From assembly GCA_014382685.1 (NCBI GenBank), contig JACNJG010000072.1, forward strand, positions 1 to 26,701: DNA of 26,701 bases, in the 5' to 3' direction. This document shows, piece after piece, positions 8,159-16,355 of this stretch. How positions within the stretch are numbered: position 1 is the stretch's first letter; each line of letters begins with the position of its first letter. The notes beneath the pieces were generated by a model. That model saw only the letters and a program-made list of their open reading frames with translations. It did not search any database and was not told where the DNA came from. A program made the position numbers and the translations under genes. The stretch comes from Candidatus Cloacimonadota bacterium. GTDB taxonomy: Bacteria; Cloacimonadota; Cloacimonadia; JGIOTU-2.

Positions 8159-8252
8159 AACCGTTAAAACGGTTGATGCATGTTGTTGTAGTAACCTACG
8201 ACTTAAGTCGTGGGTTAATAAGAAGTTCGAAAAATTAACCGTTTCAACGGTT
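8159..8252. repeat. REP/BIME-like cluster of three palindromes inside the bat operon
   Basis: Three hairpins lie side by side. The first is AACCGTT-AA-AACGGTT (8159-8174). The second is a near-perfect 24-base palindrome with core ACGACTTAAGTCGT (8193-8216, extended by AACC and GGTT). The third is AACCGTT-TC-AACGGTT (8237-8252). The two outer hairpins are inverted copies that share flanking bases as well (GAAACCGTT). This is the layout of REP/BIME elements moved by IS200-like (RAYT) transposases; no such transposase is in the window. It would be transcribed as part of the batC-batD mRNA. Confidence 0.6.
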
Positions 8253-8325
8253 TCCCAAGTTGTACCAAAACAATAATTATGTTTCATTATTTAGATTTTT
8301 ATAGCGAACTCAATCTTAATTTTAT

Positions 8326-8353
8326 TTTTTCGCGTTTTTCGTGTATTTCGTGG
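8326..8353. repeat. Three-unit phrase repeat (TTCGTG type)
   Basis: Three consecutive 9-base units (TTTTTCGCG, then TTTTTCGTG, then TATTTCGTG) end in GTT. The same three-unit architecture recurs with different wording at 4961-4990, 13069-13097 and 26550-26577. It lies in the batC-batD gap. I see no gene or terminator in it. Confidence 0.45.
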
Positions 8354-8381
8354 TTTATTATTTTTTTCATTTTTAATCATA

Positions 8382-9140
8382 TTACCAATTTTTATCCACT
8401 TTTTTGCCCTGATCCTGTTGAAGTAATTTCTTCATTCTTTCTTTTTGATTTTCATCTTCAGAGCGCTGCATTGCGTCAAGAATTCTCTGTGCCTGTTTTT
8501 TCTGTTCCTCGGTTGGCTGCGGTTGATTTTGCTGATCCTGCTCGTCCTGCTGCTGTTCTTGGTTTTCCTGTTCCTGTTGCTGATCCTGCTGTTCTTGCTC
8601 TTCCTGATCCTCTTTTTGTTGATCCTGATTCTGCTGCTGTTTATCCTGCTGTTCTTGTTCCTGATCCTGCTCGTCCTGATCTTGATCTTGCTGTTGTTGT
8701 TCTTGCTGCTGCTGAAGGTATTGACGTGTCAGTTCATAATTATATTTAGTATCAGTATCTTTCGGATTCTCAATGAGCGAATCACGATAATATTCAATCG
8801 CTTTCTGATATTCCTGCTTTTGAAAAAAGGAATCACCAATATTATAAAGTACTTTTGCTTTATTTACATCTTCATCCTTCAAACTGGCTTGATATTCCGC
8901 AATTGCTTCATCGTATTTTTCATTTTTATAATGGGCATTTCCAAGATTATAATGGATTCTTCCCTCTTCAGGATATTCGATACTGCTTTGCTTGAAAAGT
9001 TCCTCAGCTTTGTTGTAGTCCTCTTTATGATACGCCCTCTGGGCATTGCTGTTTTTAAGCACTTTTTCATAGTTCAGTGCAAAGCAATTTTGTACTAACA
9101 GAACCATTAATAATCCAAGAATTACAAAAAATTTTCTCAC
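8382..9140 (-). CDS. batC: BatC: TPR protein with Gln/Glu/Asp-rich tail
   Basis: I choose the GTG at 9140 (252 residues). It overlaps the batB TGA by four bases (GTGA), has AAGGA upstream, and gives a clean signal peptide (MRKFFVILGLLMVLLVQNCFA). An in-frame ATG at 9161 would add seven residues but lacks a ribosome site. Two to three TPR repeats follow (about 29-127, with RIHYNLGNAHYKNEKYDEAI and AKVLYNIGDSFFQKQEYQKAI). Then comes a stretch made almost only of Gln, Glu, Asp and Asn (about 143-208), and finally a charged tail ending KKVDKNW. This is the BatC layout. The product is probably exported and acts as a scaffold between BatB and BatD/BatE. Confidence 0.85.
   Translation of the reverse strand: MRKFFVILGLLMVLLVQNCFALNYEKVLKNSNAQRAYHKEDYNKAEELFKQSSIEYPEEGRIHYNLGNAHYKNEKYDEAIAEYQASLKDEDVNKAKVLYNIGDSFFQKQEYQKAIEYYRDSLIENPKDTDTKYNYELTRQYLQQQQEQQQQDQDQDEQDQEQEQQDKQQQNQDQQKEDQEEQEQQDQQQEQENQEQQQDEQDQQNQPQPTEEQKKQAQRILDAMQRSEDENQKERMKKLLQQDQGKKVDKNW
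8517..8714 (-). repeat. Low-complexity CAG/GAT-type repeat coding the BatC acidic-Gln run
   Basis: On the minus strand the codons are mainly CAA, CAG, GAA, GAG, GAT and GAC in imperfect six- to nine-base repeats such as CAGGAT and CAGCAA. It encodes about 66 residues. Such DNA is prone to in-frame length change by slippage. The opposite strand is open as Leu/Ile-rich nonsense, which is a shadow and not a gene. Confidence 0.7.
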
Positions 9141-10138
9141 GATCTTATTTTCCTTTCCCATAATATAAACTCGATCAGTAATAAAAACAAGGCAAGTAAT
9201 ACAAAAAATTGATATTGCTCTTTATATTGTGAGTAACGCCGTTCTGCGATCTTCTCTTTTTCCAGTAAACTGATATCATTGAGAATATCCCTTATCTCCT
9301 GCTGTCTGGTAGAAATCTGAAAGAAAAGTCCGTCTGTTTCTTTTGCGATCCAGCTCAGGTTTGAGAAATCTAATTTTGTGAGCACAATATTCCCATCTTT
9401 ATCTTTAAGATACTCCTTTTCGCCTGTTTGCGGATTGATAAGCGGAATGGGAGCTCCTTTTTGTGTACCAATACCAAGTGTATAAATAATTATGTGATTT
9501 TCTTTTGCTTTTTTCACTGCATCTTTGAAATCACCCTGCAGATTTTCTCCATCGGTTATTAGCACCATTATGCGATTCTGTGTATCCTTAGTAAAAAGAG
9601 TACTTGCTTTTGAAATCGCATTAGCCATATCAGTTCCGTCTTCCGGAACAAGTCCCACATCCACAATAGAGGCGAACATCTTTAATGCTGAATAATCGGA
9701 GGTAATAGGACACTGAACAAAAGCATCGCCGGCAAATATTACAAGCCCTACCCTATCGCCAGTCAGCATATCGAGGAATGTCATGAAGGAATTCTTTGCC
9801 CTCTGAATACGGTTTGGCGCTAAGTCCTCAGCAAGCATGCTTGTGGAAACATCTATCGCAACGACAATATCCAGCCCTTTTTCTTCGAGAATTTGCAATT
9901 TCTTACCCCACTGCGGGCGGGATGCTGCAATGATAAGCAATACGATTATGCAAATCCATAGAATACTTTTCAGGGTTCTTGAAACGTGTGATAGATTTGT
10001 GATAAGCTTCTTCTGGAGTTCTACGCTGCTGAATTCGGAAAAAACCTTCTTTCTTCTTTTTGTCGAGAAGTACATAAGCAATATAAGAATAGGCACGAGA
10101 AGTAATAATAACAAAACTTCAGGATTTCCAAATCGCAT
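9137..10138 (-). CDS. batB: BatB: membrane-anchored von Willebrand A domain protein
   Basis: This gene encodes 333 residues. Two N-terminal membrane helices (about 8-24 and 57-73) precede a VWA domain with a complete metal-ion-dependent adhesion site: DVSTS at 96-100, Thr169 in PEDGTD, and Asp196 in LITDGENL. A C-terminal helix ends the protein (YQFFVLLALFLLLIEFILW). The GDRVGLVIFAGDAFVQCPIT segment is characteristic of BatA/BatB. The ATG follows the batA TAA directly (TAAATG). It overlaps batC by four bases. BatB probably pairs with BatA in the membrane and exposes its VWA domain for partner binding, perhaps regulated by the MoxR ATPase. Confidence 0.92.
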   Translation of the reverse strand: MRFGNPEVLLLLLLVPILILLMYFSTKRRKKVFSEFSSVELQKKLITNLSHVSRTLKSILWICIIVLLIIAASRPQWGKKLQILEEKGLDIVVAIDVSTSMLAEDLAPNRIQRAKNSFMTFLDMLTGDRVGLVIFAGDAFVQCPITSDYSALKMFASIVDVGLVPEDGTDMANAISKASTLFTKDTQNRIMVLITDGENLQGDFKDAVKKAKENHIIIYTLGIGTQKGAPIPLINPQTGEKEYLKDKDGNIVLTKLDFSNLSWIAKETDGLFFQISTRQQEIRDILNDISLLEKEKIAERRYSQYKEQYQFFVLLALFLLLIEFILWERKIRS

Positions 10139-11137
10139 TTATGGTATCCTCTTTAAAATAAATCGGGAGTACAGAATTTCAAGCACAAGCAGGAGCAGTG
10201 CTGCATATAGAAAATAATAAAACAGGTCATAATATCTGTAATGAACCTTTTCCGTTATCTCAGTTTTTTCCATCTTATCGATGTGCTGCATAATCTCTTT
10301 CAACTGTTCGGGATTCTTTGCACGGGACGCTTTCTCGGTTCCGCAGATCTCAGCGATCTTGTTCAATGTGATCAAATCAATATCAAGCTGCTGGGACACA
10401 TATTGCCTGCCATATATTGGGTGATCAATGGGAATTTGTGATATACCTTCCTTGCCAACACCGACAGGATATATCTTTATATCAAGGTCTTTTGCGAGTG
10501 TCGCAGCAGTAATGGGATCGATCTCGCCTGAATTATTTCTGCCGTCAGTGAGCAGGATTATCACTTTGCTCTTTGCGACAGAGTCGCGCAAACGGTTGAT
10601 GGATGTGGCAATTCCCATTCCAATCGCAGTTCCGTCCTCGATCATACCTGTTTTGATCTGCTCGAGCAGCTCGATCAATATTTTATGATCAATCGTAAGA
10701 GGGCACTGAGTATAGCTCTTGCCGCCAAAAATGACCAGCCCGATCCTATCTGTTGGTCGGGATTCAATAAATTTCCTCGCCTCTTCCTTTGCAACAAATA
10801 ACCGGTTGTTTGGTTGAAAATCGATCGCACGCATACTTGTTGAAACATCCATTGCAAGGATTATGTCAACACCTTTACCTTTTACGCGGGTAAAACGTTC
10901 AGGTAAAACCGGTCTGGCAAGGGCGATAACACAGGCAATGAATATCAAAAGATGAAAGATGTAACGAAGATAAAAGAGTATCTGCGTTCTGCTTGAGATG
11001 AAAGGATCTAAAAGCTGTATGTTTGAATATAGAACTGTCGGTTTCTTCCTGCTTTTTATGAAAATTTCATATATGATCAGAAGTGGTATCAGAAGCAGTA
11101 ACAAGAAAAAGGCAGGTTTAAGAAACTCAATCCTCAT
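10139..11137 (-). CDS. batA: BatA: membrane-anchored von Willebrand A domain protein
   Basis: The start chosen is ATG 11137 (332 residues, MRIEFLKPAFFLLLLL...). GAGGA sits at good spacing before it, and it overlaps the previous gene by only 11 bases. An upstream ATG at 11194 would add a basic 19-residue stretch inside that gene. Two N-terminal helices (about 8-25 and 53-73) precede a VWA domain with an intact MIDAS: DVSTS at 97-101, Thr170 in EDGTAIG and Asp198 in LLTDGRNNSG. C-terminal helix: YYFLYAALLLLVLEILYS. Paralogous to BatB next to it, with which it probably forms a complex. Confidence 0.92.
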   Translation of the reverse strand: MRIEFLKPAFFLLLLLIPLLIIYEIFIKSRKKPTVLYSNIQLLDPFISSRTQILFYLRYIFHLLIFIACVIALARPVLPERFTRVKGKGVDIILAMDVSTSMRAIDFQPNNRLFVAKEEARKFIESRPTDRIGLVIFGGKSYTQCPLTIDHKILIELLEQIKTGMIEDGTAIGMGIATSINRLRDSVAKSKVIILLTDGRNNSGEIDPITAATLAKDLDIKIYPVGVGKEGISQIPIDHPIYGRQYVSQQLDIDLITLNKIAEICGTEKASRAKNPEQLKEIMQHIDKMEKTEITEKVHYRYYDLFYYFLYAALLLLVLEILYSRFILKRIP

Positions 11138-12050
11138 CTTTTTCCTCTTCGATCTCTTTCTCTTTTGTTGCATGAATAACTTCAACAAGCTCATTCAGAA
11201 TTTTCTCTGCATCTTTAATTGGAGGGATATATTTTGCGAATTTCACACGATCACATTCCTGCAAGATTTTATTGGTTTCCAGCTTTTTATCTATATTAAG
11301 ATCTTTAAGAGATTGGCGTATTTCATACCCTGTCATCTCAAGGAATAGCTTATGATACCGATTCTCAAGATACTCTCTGCATATCCACGAAACCTCGACA
11401 TAGTAGCGCTTTATGTCCCCTTTTGAGATGTAATCCATCAACTTCAACTGCTCGATCTTTTTCAGTGCGATCACATGAGCGGGTAGAATTTTCTTTTTCT
11501 TTTCAGGAATAAGCACTAACCCTTTTCTGCCTTGCGTGATAAGGATTATGACAAATATTATAACTGCAATAATTAAGAGCGGAAATGCGATATCCCAGAA
11601 CCCAAGATAAAGTGAAACGGGTGGTTTGATATCTTTCAGTGCCACGCTATCCGCAGGTAAAACTGAGTGAACCATTATTTGAAGAGAATCGGAATACACA
11701 CTCACAGAGTCCTTAGATGATGTAATAATAAATTCTTGTAGAGGAATAGTTTGCAATCCGGTATCAAAAAGAGCTGAGATAAAATGAAAATCAGTTTTTA
11801 TTTCATTATCCATTTTTTTTATATCTGATGAATAGGAAAGGATGATAAATATCTCTGAAGGTTCCAGCTGAACATAATTAACGCTGCTTTCTTCATCATG
11901 CAGTATGGATACGTTAAAATATATCCTGTCCCCTACCTGAAGGTGTTCGAGATCGGTTCTGAATGTATCTATTTTTGTATCAACAGCAAAGCCAAATAAA
12001 AACCCGTTCAACAAGAGTATGAAGCTGGCAAGAGTAATTATTTTCCTCAT
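11127..12050 (-). CDS. Membrane protein of BatD/DUF4381-like layout
   Basis: This gene encodes 307 residues: a signal peptide (about 1-22), an extracytoplasmic beta-rich domain (about 25-145), one membrane helix (about 152-173), and a cytoplasmic helical region (about 190-307, with IALKKIEQLKLMDYISKGDIKRYYVEVSWICREYLENRY) ending in a Glu/Lys/Asp-rich tail. The layout resembles a short BatD or the DUF4381 proteins found in MoxR/DUF58 clusters. I did not recognise a more exact family. Its ATG overlaps the DUF58 stop by four bases (ATGA), and its end overlaps batA. It probably links the MoxR/DUF58 part of the complex to the membrane. Confidence 0.8.
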   Translation of the reverse strand: MRKIITLASFILLLNGFLFGFAVDTKIDTFRTDLEHLQVGDRIYFNVSILHDEESSVNYVQLEPSEIFIILSYSSDIKKMDNEIKTDFHFISALFDTGLQTIPLQEFIITSSKDSVSVYSDSLQIMVHSVLPADSVALKDIKPPVSLYLGFWDIAFPLLIIAVIIFVIILITQGRKGLVLIPEKKKKILPAHVIALKKIEQLKLMDYISKGDIKRYYVEVSWICREYLENRYHKLFLEMTGYEIRQSLKDLNIDKKLETNKILQECDRVKFAKYIPPIKDAEKILNELVEVIHATKEKEIEEEKDED

Positions 12051-12925
12051 CGATACCTTTTTGCCCTCGCTTTGAAAAATTTCACAATATCTTCGATGTA
12101 ATCTGTGTCTGTACGGATATCGATCAGGTCGATCTTTAACTTTTTCAGAAGCTGTGGGAAGGATTGGATGGTTTGAACAATATGCTCTTCGTATCTTTTT
12201 CGAAGCTGAGGGTCATTTGCGTTAACGATCACTTCTTTGCCTGTTTCTGCATCCTGGAAAGTAATGAATCCCACTTCGGGAATTGTGTATTCTTTGGGGT
12301 CGAGAATTCGGATCGCAACGACATCATGCTTTTGTGCAACGATCTGCAACGTCTTTTGATAATCAACATCAAAGAAATCAGAAATGAGAAAGATAATACT
12401 GCGCTTCTTGGACATTTTATAGTAATATTCCAGCGCATTTTTCAAACTTGTTCTCTGATGAACCGGTTTGTAATACAATATTTCACGAACAATTCTCAGA
12501 ACAGAGTTCTTTCCTTTTTTGGGAGGAATATATTTTTCTACTTCATCGGAGAAAAGTAGCAATCCTACTTTATCATTGTTTTTAGTTGCTGAGAATGCAA
12601 GAATAGCGCCTACTTCAGCAGCAATTTCCCTTTTCAATTTTTGGAATGTACCAAAAGATCCTGATCTGCTCACGTCAATTATGAGCATTACTGTAAGCTC
12701 GCGGGTCTCCTCGAACTTTTTAATATATGGATGTCCCATCCGTGCAGACACATTCCAGTCAATGAGCTTGACATTATCTCCGGGCTGGTATGCACGCACT
12801 TCGGAAAACTCGAGTCCCTGTCCTTTGAACACGCTGTGATACTCACCGGAAAACATGTCATTAACAATGCTTCTCGTAGATATTTCGATGCGTTTAATCT
12901 GCTGGAGAATCTCTTTTGGGATCAT
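12047..12925 (-). CDS. DUF58 domain protein of the MoxR/Bat cluster
   Basis: This gene encodes 292 residues without membrane segments. The DUF58 signature is complete: GLEFSEVRAYQPGD (37-50) then LIDWNVSARMG (54-64), followed by a VWA-like core starting LIIDVSRSGSFG (MIDAS-like DVSRS at 84-88). DUF58 proteins are standard partners of MoxR ATPases and Bat proteins and are thought to be cytoplasmic. An in-frame TAG lies two codons upstream of ATG 12925, which fixes the start, although no clear ribosome site precedes it. The next gene overlaps by four bases. A 200-base gap with a phrase repeat separates it from moxR. Confidence 0.92.
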   Translation of the reverse strand: MIPKEILQQIKRIEISTRSIVNDMFSGEYHSVFKGQGLEFSEVRAYQPGDNVKLIDWNVSARMGHPYIKKFEETRELTVMLIIDVSRSGSFGTFQKLKREIAAEVGAILAFSATKNNDKVGLLLFSDEVEKYIPPKKGKNSVLRIVREILYYKPVHQRTSLKNALEYYYKMSKKRSIIFLISDFFDVDYQKTLQIVAQKHDVVAIRILDPKEYTIPEVGFITFQDAETGKEVIVNANDPQLRKRYEEHIVQTIQSFPQLLKKLKIDLIDIRTDTDYIEDIVKFFKARAKRYR

Positions 12926-13068
12926 AAGCTACATATGAATTTGATTAGTCATTTAATTTCTCAAATACTTATACCAACCCCTTCAGGGGCAAAAAAACAG
13001 ACCTGACTAAGAACTGGTTTATTTACAGGAATATATAAAATCATTTGATTAAAAATATTCTTCATTTT

Positions 13069-13097
13069 CTCTGTGCTCTCTGTGTCCTCTGTGGTTA
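13069..13097. repeat. Three-unit phrase repeat (CTCTGTG type) between moxR and the DUF58 gene
   Basis: Units CTCTGTGCT, CTCTGTGTC and CTCTGTGGT follow each other and end in TA. Fourteen bases (CTCTGTGCTCTCTG) recur exactly at 26623-26636, and GTGCTCTCTGTGGTTA occurs at 4932-4947. The rest of the gap 12926-13125 holds a small CCCCT-TC-AGGGG hairpin (12978-12989) and nothing that looks coding. Confidence 0.5.
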
Positions 13098-13125
13098 TAT
13101 ATCTTTTGGTTTTGCTTCAACCGGG

Positions 13126-14109
13126 TTATGGAATTTCGATCTCGTCAAATATCCTATCAACAATATCTTCTGAAGTCACATCTTCAGCTTCAGCTTCATA
13201 AGTAAGGATAATACGATGACGCAGCACATCTTTGCCGATCTCTTTAATATCTTCGGGCGATACATAACCGCGCTGATCGAGAAGAGCATTTGCTTTTGCT
13301 GCGCGAACCAGATAGATCGATGCGCGTGGTGATGCACCGTATTCTATAAATTCGCTGATGTCTTTCAATCCGTATTCTTCGGGAGAACGTGTCGCAAACA
13401 CAATATTCAGCACATATTCTTTGATCTTCTCATCAACATAGATATCATTCACTAATGCCCGTGTATCAAGTACATCTTTGGGCTTGATGATCTTTTTGAC
13501 TTTGATCGGTTTGTTGTCAGACATTCTGTTGATGATCTCGCGCTCCTCATCCTTTTTCGGATAGGTTACCCTGAGTTTTAGCATAAATCTATCGACCTGA
13601 GCTTCCGGCAAAGGATAAGTTCCTTCCTGCTCGATGGGATTCTGCGTAGCAAGCACGAGGAATGGCTCTTCCAGTTTGTAGGATTTATCCCCAATCGTTA
13701 CCTGGCGTTCCTGCATCGCCTCCAGCAGAGCACTTTGCACCTTTGCAGGAGCTCGGTTTATTTCATCAGCAAGAATAATATTCGAAAAGATAGGACCTTT
13801 TTTTGGTGTGAATGTCCCCTCTTTCTGATTAAAGATAAGCGTGCCTATAAGATCTGCCGGCAGAAGATCGGGAGTGAATTGAATTCGATTGAAAGCAACA
13901 CTTATCACATCTGCAAGTGTGCTCACAGAAAGCGTCTTTGCAAGTCCCGGAACACCTTCAAGCAACACATGTCCGTCAGCAAACAGCCCGATCAGCAGCC
14001 GTCGTATCATATATTCCTGCCCAACAATGACCTTTCCTATCTCATTAAAAATGGACTGAACAAATTCTGTTTTCTCAATAACTTTTTGATTGATTTCTTG
14101 TATATTCAT
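13126..14109 (-). CDS. MoxR-family AAA+ ATPase
   Basis: This gene encodes 327 residues, the typical MoxR length. Walker A is GVPGLAKT (52-59), Walker B ILADE (112-116), sensor 1 lies in ATQNPIEQEGTYPLPEAQ (N157), and the lid region has GASPRA. MoxR ATPases are chaperone-like enzymes that act on VWA-domain partners, here probably the DUF58, BatA and BatB proteins encoded downstream. It starts 21 bases after the unrecognised gene at 14131-14955 ends, so it may be expressed from a promoter further upstream. The family call is secure; the exact client is inferred. Confidence 0.95.
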   Translation of the reverse strand: MNIQEINQKVIEKTEFVQSIFNEIGKVIVGQEYMIRRLLIGLFADGHVLLEGVPGLAKTLSVSTLADVISVAFNRIQFTPDLLPADLIGTLIFNQKEGTFTPKKGPIFSNIILADEINRAPAKVQSALLEAMQERQVTIGDKSYKLEEPFLVLATQNPIEQEGTYPLPEAQVDRFMLKLRVTYPKKDEEREIINRMSDNKPIKVKKIIKPKDVLDTRALVNDIYVDEKIKEYVLNIVFATRSPEEYGLKDISEFIEYGASPRASIYLVRAAKANALLDQRGYVSPEDIKEIGKDVLRHRIILTYEAEAEDVTSEDIVDRIFDEIEIP

Positions 14110-14130
14110 TATGACTCCATATAGTTTCGA

Positions 14131-14955
14131 TTAATCAGCTAATACACCTTTTCTTATTTTCTTGAGAATATCCTCACGTTGCTGGTACAAATGAGTTTGT
14201 ATCTTGTGAAGAAATGCCTCGAGCACTTCGCAGGAAATATTCCTTCTTTTCATGCGTGTTGTTTGCTGTTGCAATATGTAAATGCCATCTATATTGGAGC
14301 TTGATACGTCAACCCGAAAGTCGTTATGCACAACTTCACAAATAATAAAGCTCAGGCATTTAGGATAAAGAGATTTCACTCTTCTCACCTGATTCTGGTA
14401 AGAAAGCACAAACCAATCATCAAGTACCATGGCAGTTTCTGCGATAATAATGGGAAGCATCATTTCAAGTTCTATATAACTTTTTCTTCCCTGAATGCGA
14501 TATTTTATCTGCAAATTTTTCCCAACTACCATTCGCATTTTCTGATTTGAAAAATAAAGTAATCTCTCTTTTTTCATATTTTCCAATTTATCATATTCGA
14601 ATTTCAAATTCAAAGGAACATCAGCACGACCGAAATGGAGATCCATTTCTTTAATTATATTCAAGTCTTTTATAACGTAGTATATAAATTCTGAAAAAGC
14701 AGTTTCGAACAATTTCCTTTGCTTGAGAAAAGTATTCTCTTCTCTGAATTTTCTAGTAAACAGAAAATTGCGATATTCCGAATACAGATGGATCTTCTTT
14801 TTTAGATCCTCACGACTGTTCGAAGTGATCTCAAGATTAGCTGCCTTCCATTTTTTATATTGAATTGTAATTTCGTTCAGATACATCTTTCTCAATGCAT
14901 CTTTATCCGTTTCCAGCAATTCGGTAATAGTATCACCGTGTCTGAAAGTAATCAT
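14131..14955 (-). CDS. Unrecognised protein, possible degenerate restriction-endonuclease-like fold
   Basis: This gene encodes 274 soluble residues, mixed alpha/beta with a very basic helical N-terminal half. The C-terminal half has a strand block (about 159-183) with Glu162, Glu164 and E173-T-A, then YPKCLSFIICEVV (197-209), SSNIDGIYILQQQ (219-231) and a closing helix. The order of these elements recalls Bpu10I-type PD-(D/E)xK nucleases as I remember them, but the Lys of ExK is missing, so catalysis is doubtful. That comparison is tentative. AAGG lies seven bases before ATG 14955. It sits 11 bases after glyA and 21 before moxR in the same direction, so it belongs to that transcription unit. 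Confidence 0.6.
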   Translation of the reverse strand: MITFRHGDTITELLETDKDALRKMYLNEITIQYKKWKAANLEITSNSREDLKKKIHLYSEYRNFLFTRKFREENTFLKQRKLFETAFSEFIYYVIKDLNIIKEMDLHFGRADVPLNLKFEYDKLENMKKERLLYFSNQKMRMVVGKNLQIKYRIQGRKSYIELEMMLPIIIAETAMVLDDWFVLSYQNQVRRVKSLYPKCLSFIICEVVHNDFRVDVSSSNIDGIYILQQQTTRMKRRNISCEVLEAFLHKIQTHLYQQREDILKKIRKGVLAD

Positions 14956-14966
14956 GTAAACCTTCT

Positions 14967-16274
14967 TTATTTTCTCAATTCCACAAAGATCGGGAATTGG
15001 GCACAGAGTGCCTGTACATCTTCTTTAATTTTTATTAATTGCTCTTCATCGTCATAGTTATCATATACTTTTTTGATGAAATCTGCCACTATATCCATCT
15101 CGGCTTCTTTCATTCCTCTTGTGGTCACAACCGGTGTGCCGAGACGAATTCCGGATGCCACAAATGGAGGACGTGTATCAAATGGAACTGTATTCTTATT
15201 CGCCGTAATACCTGCAATGTCCAATGAGCCCTCCATCTTTTTGCCTGAAGGTCCTCCTTCTTCTTCAGAACCAAGATTTAGGAGCATAAGGTGAGTATCG
15301 GTACCATCCGAGACCAGATTGAATCCTCTTTTAATTAAACCTTTTGCAAGAGCTTGTGCATTTGCAAGAATTTGTTTTTGATACACTACAAAATCATCTG
15401 CGAGAGCTTCTTTGAATGCAACTGCCTTTGCGGCAATAATATGTTCCAGAGGACCGCCCTGAATGCCTGGAAATACCCATTTATCGAGTTCCTGAGCATA
15501 TTTTTCTTTACAGAGTATCATACCGCCTCTTGGACCTCGAAGGGTTTTGTGAGTGGTGGTCGTAACGATATCTGCATAAGGAACTGGGTTTGGATGAAGC
15601 CCTGTTGCGATCAAGCCGGCAATATGTGCCATATCAACAACGAGCGTTGCACCAACTTCATCTGCGATCTCTCTGAACTTTTTGAAATCAATTGATCTAG
15701 GATAAGCGCTGGCTCCTGTCAAGATCATATCGGGTTTGCATTCAAGTGCTTTTTCGCGAATCTCTTCATAATCAAATTGCTCGGTATCTTTGTTCACTCC
15801 GTAAGGCACAATATTAAAGAGATTGCCGGAAAAACTAAGCGGATGTCCATGAGTAAGATGCCCGCCGTGAGTAAGCTCCAAGCTAAGGATCGTATCTCCT
15901 GGTTTAATAAGCGTAAAATAGGCAGCCATATTTGCCTGAGAACCGGAGTGCGGCTGCACGTTTGCATGCTGGGCGCCAAAAAGTTCTTTAGCTCTTTCAA
16001 TTGCGAGACGCTCTACATCATCGACAAACTCGCATCCGCCATAATATCTGCCATACAATCTGTACAACAATTCACCGGTTTTACGGCTATATCTATAAGG
16101 ATATCCTTCTGCATATTTATTCGTCAGGACAGAGCCGGCAGCTTCCATTACTGCTTCAGACACAATATTTTCAGAAGCGATAAGTTCGAGATTATGATAC
16201 TGTCTTTCGACCTCATTCATTATTGCTTCATAAATTTCAGGATCAACTTTTTTTATTTCATCATAATTTAACAT
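14967..16274 (-). CDS. glyA: Serine hydroxymethyltransferase
   Basis: This gene encodes 435 residues. SHMT makes glycine and 5,10-methylene-tetrahydrofolate from serine using PLP in the cytoplasm. The family blocks are all present: NLELIASENIVS (28-39), LTNKYAEGYP (50-59), RYYGGCEFVD (76-85), HSGSQAN (109-115), LVVDMAHIAGLIA (211-223), and TTTTHKTLRGPRGG with PLP Lys243. Compared with the usual EGYP-GK-RYYGGCE spacing, about 14 extra residues (60-75) are inserted, in phase. GGAGG lies four bases before the ATG. It follows rpiB by 81 bases in the same direction. Confidence 0.97.
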   Translation of the reverse strand: MLNYDEIKKVDPEIYEAIMNEVERQYHNLELIASENIVSEAVMEAAGSVLTNKYAEGYPYRYSRKTGELLYRLYGRYYGGCEFVDDVERLAIERAKELFGAQHANVQPHSGSQANMAAYFTLIKPGDTILSLELTHGGHLTHGHPLSFSGNLFNIVPYGVNKDTEQFDYEEIREKALECKPDMILTGASAYPRSIDFKKFREIADEVGATLVVDMAHIAGLIATGLHPNPVPYADIVTTTTHKTLRGPRGGMILCKEKYAQELDKWVFPGIQGGPLEHIIAAKAVAFKEALADDFVVYQKQILANAQALAKGLIKRGFNLVSDGTDTHLMLLNLGSEEEGGPSGKKMEGSLDIAGITANKNTVPFDTRPPFVASGIRLGTPVVTTRGMKEAEMDIVADFIKKVYDNYDDEEQLIKIKEDVQALCAQFPIFVELRK

Positions 16275-16355
16275 TATTCCTCCGTCATTATGATTTTTGA
16301 AAATGGTTTATTGTGTTTAAATTATGTATTTACAAATCAGAGAATTACTAAGAAC

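Noticed and set aside
8159..8252. CRISPR-like array
   Set aside because: The repeats are inverted palindromes of two kinds, not regularly spaced direct repeats with unique spacers.
8445..9098. Plus-strand Leu/Ile-rich frame that looks like a membrane protein
   Set aside because: It is the complement of the batC Gln/Glu/Asp repeat and TPR region and lacks a ribosome site.
11138..11194. Upstream ATG of batA at 11194
   Set aside because: It adds a Lys/Arg-rich stretch within the previous gene; ATG 11137 has GAGGA and yields the normal BatA N-terminus.
12978..12989. CCCCT-TC-AGGGG hairpin as a terminator between moxR and the DUF58 gene
   Set aside because: The stem has only five base pairs and no U run on the minus-strand transcript.
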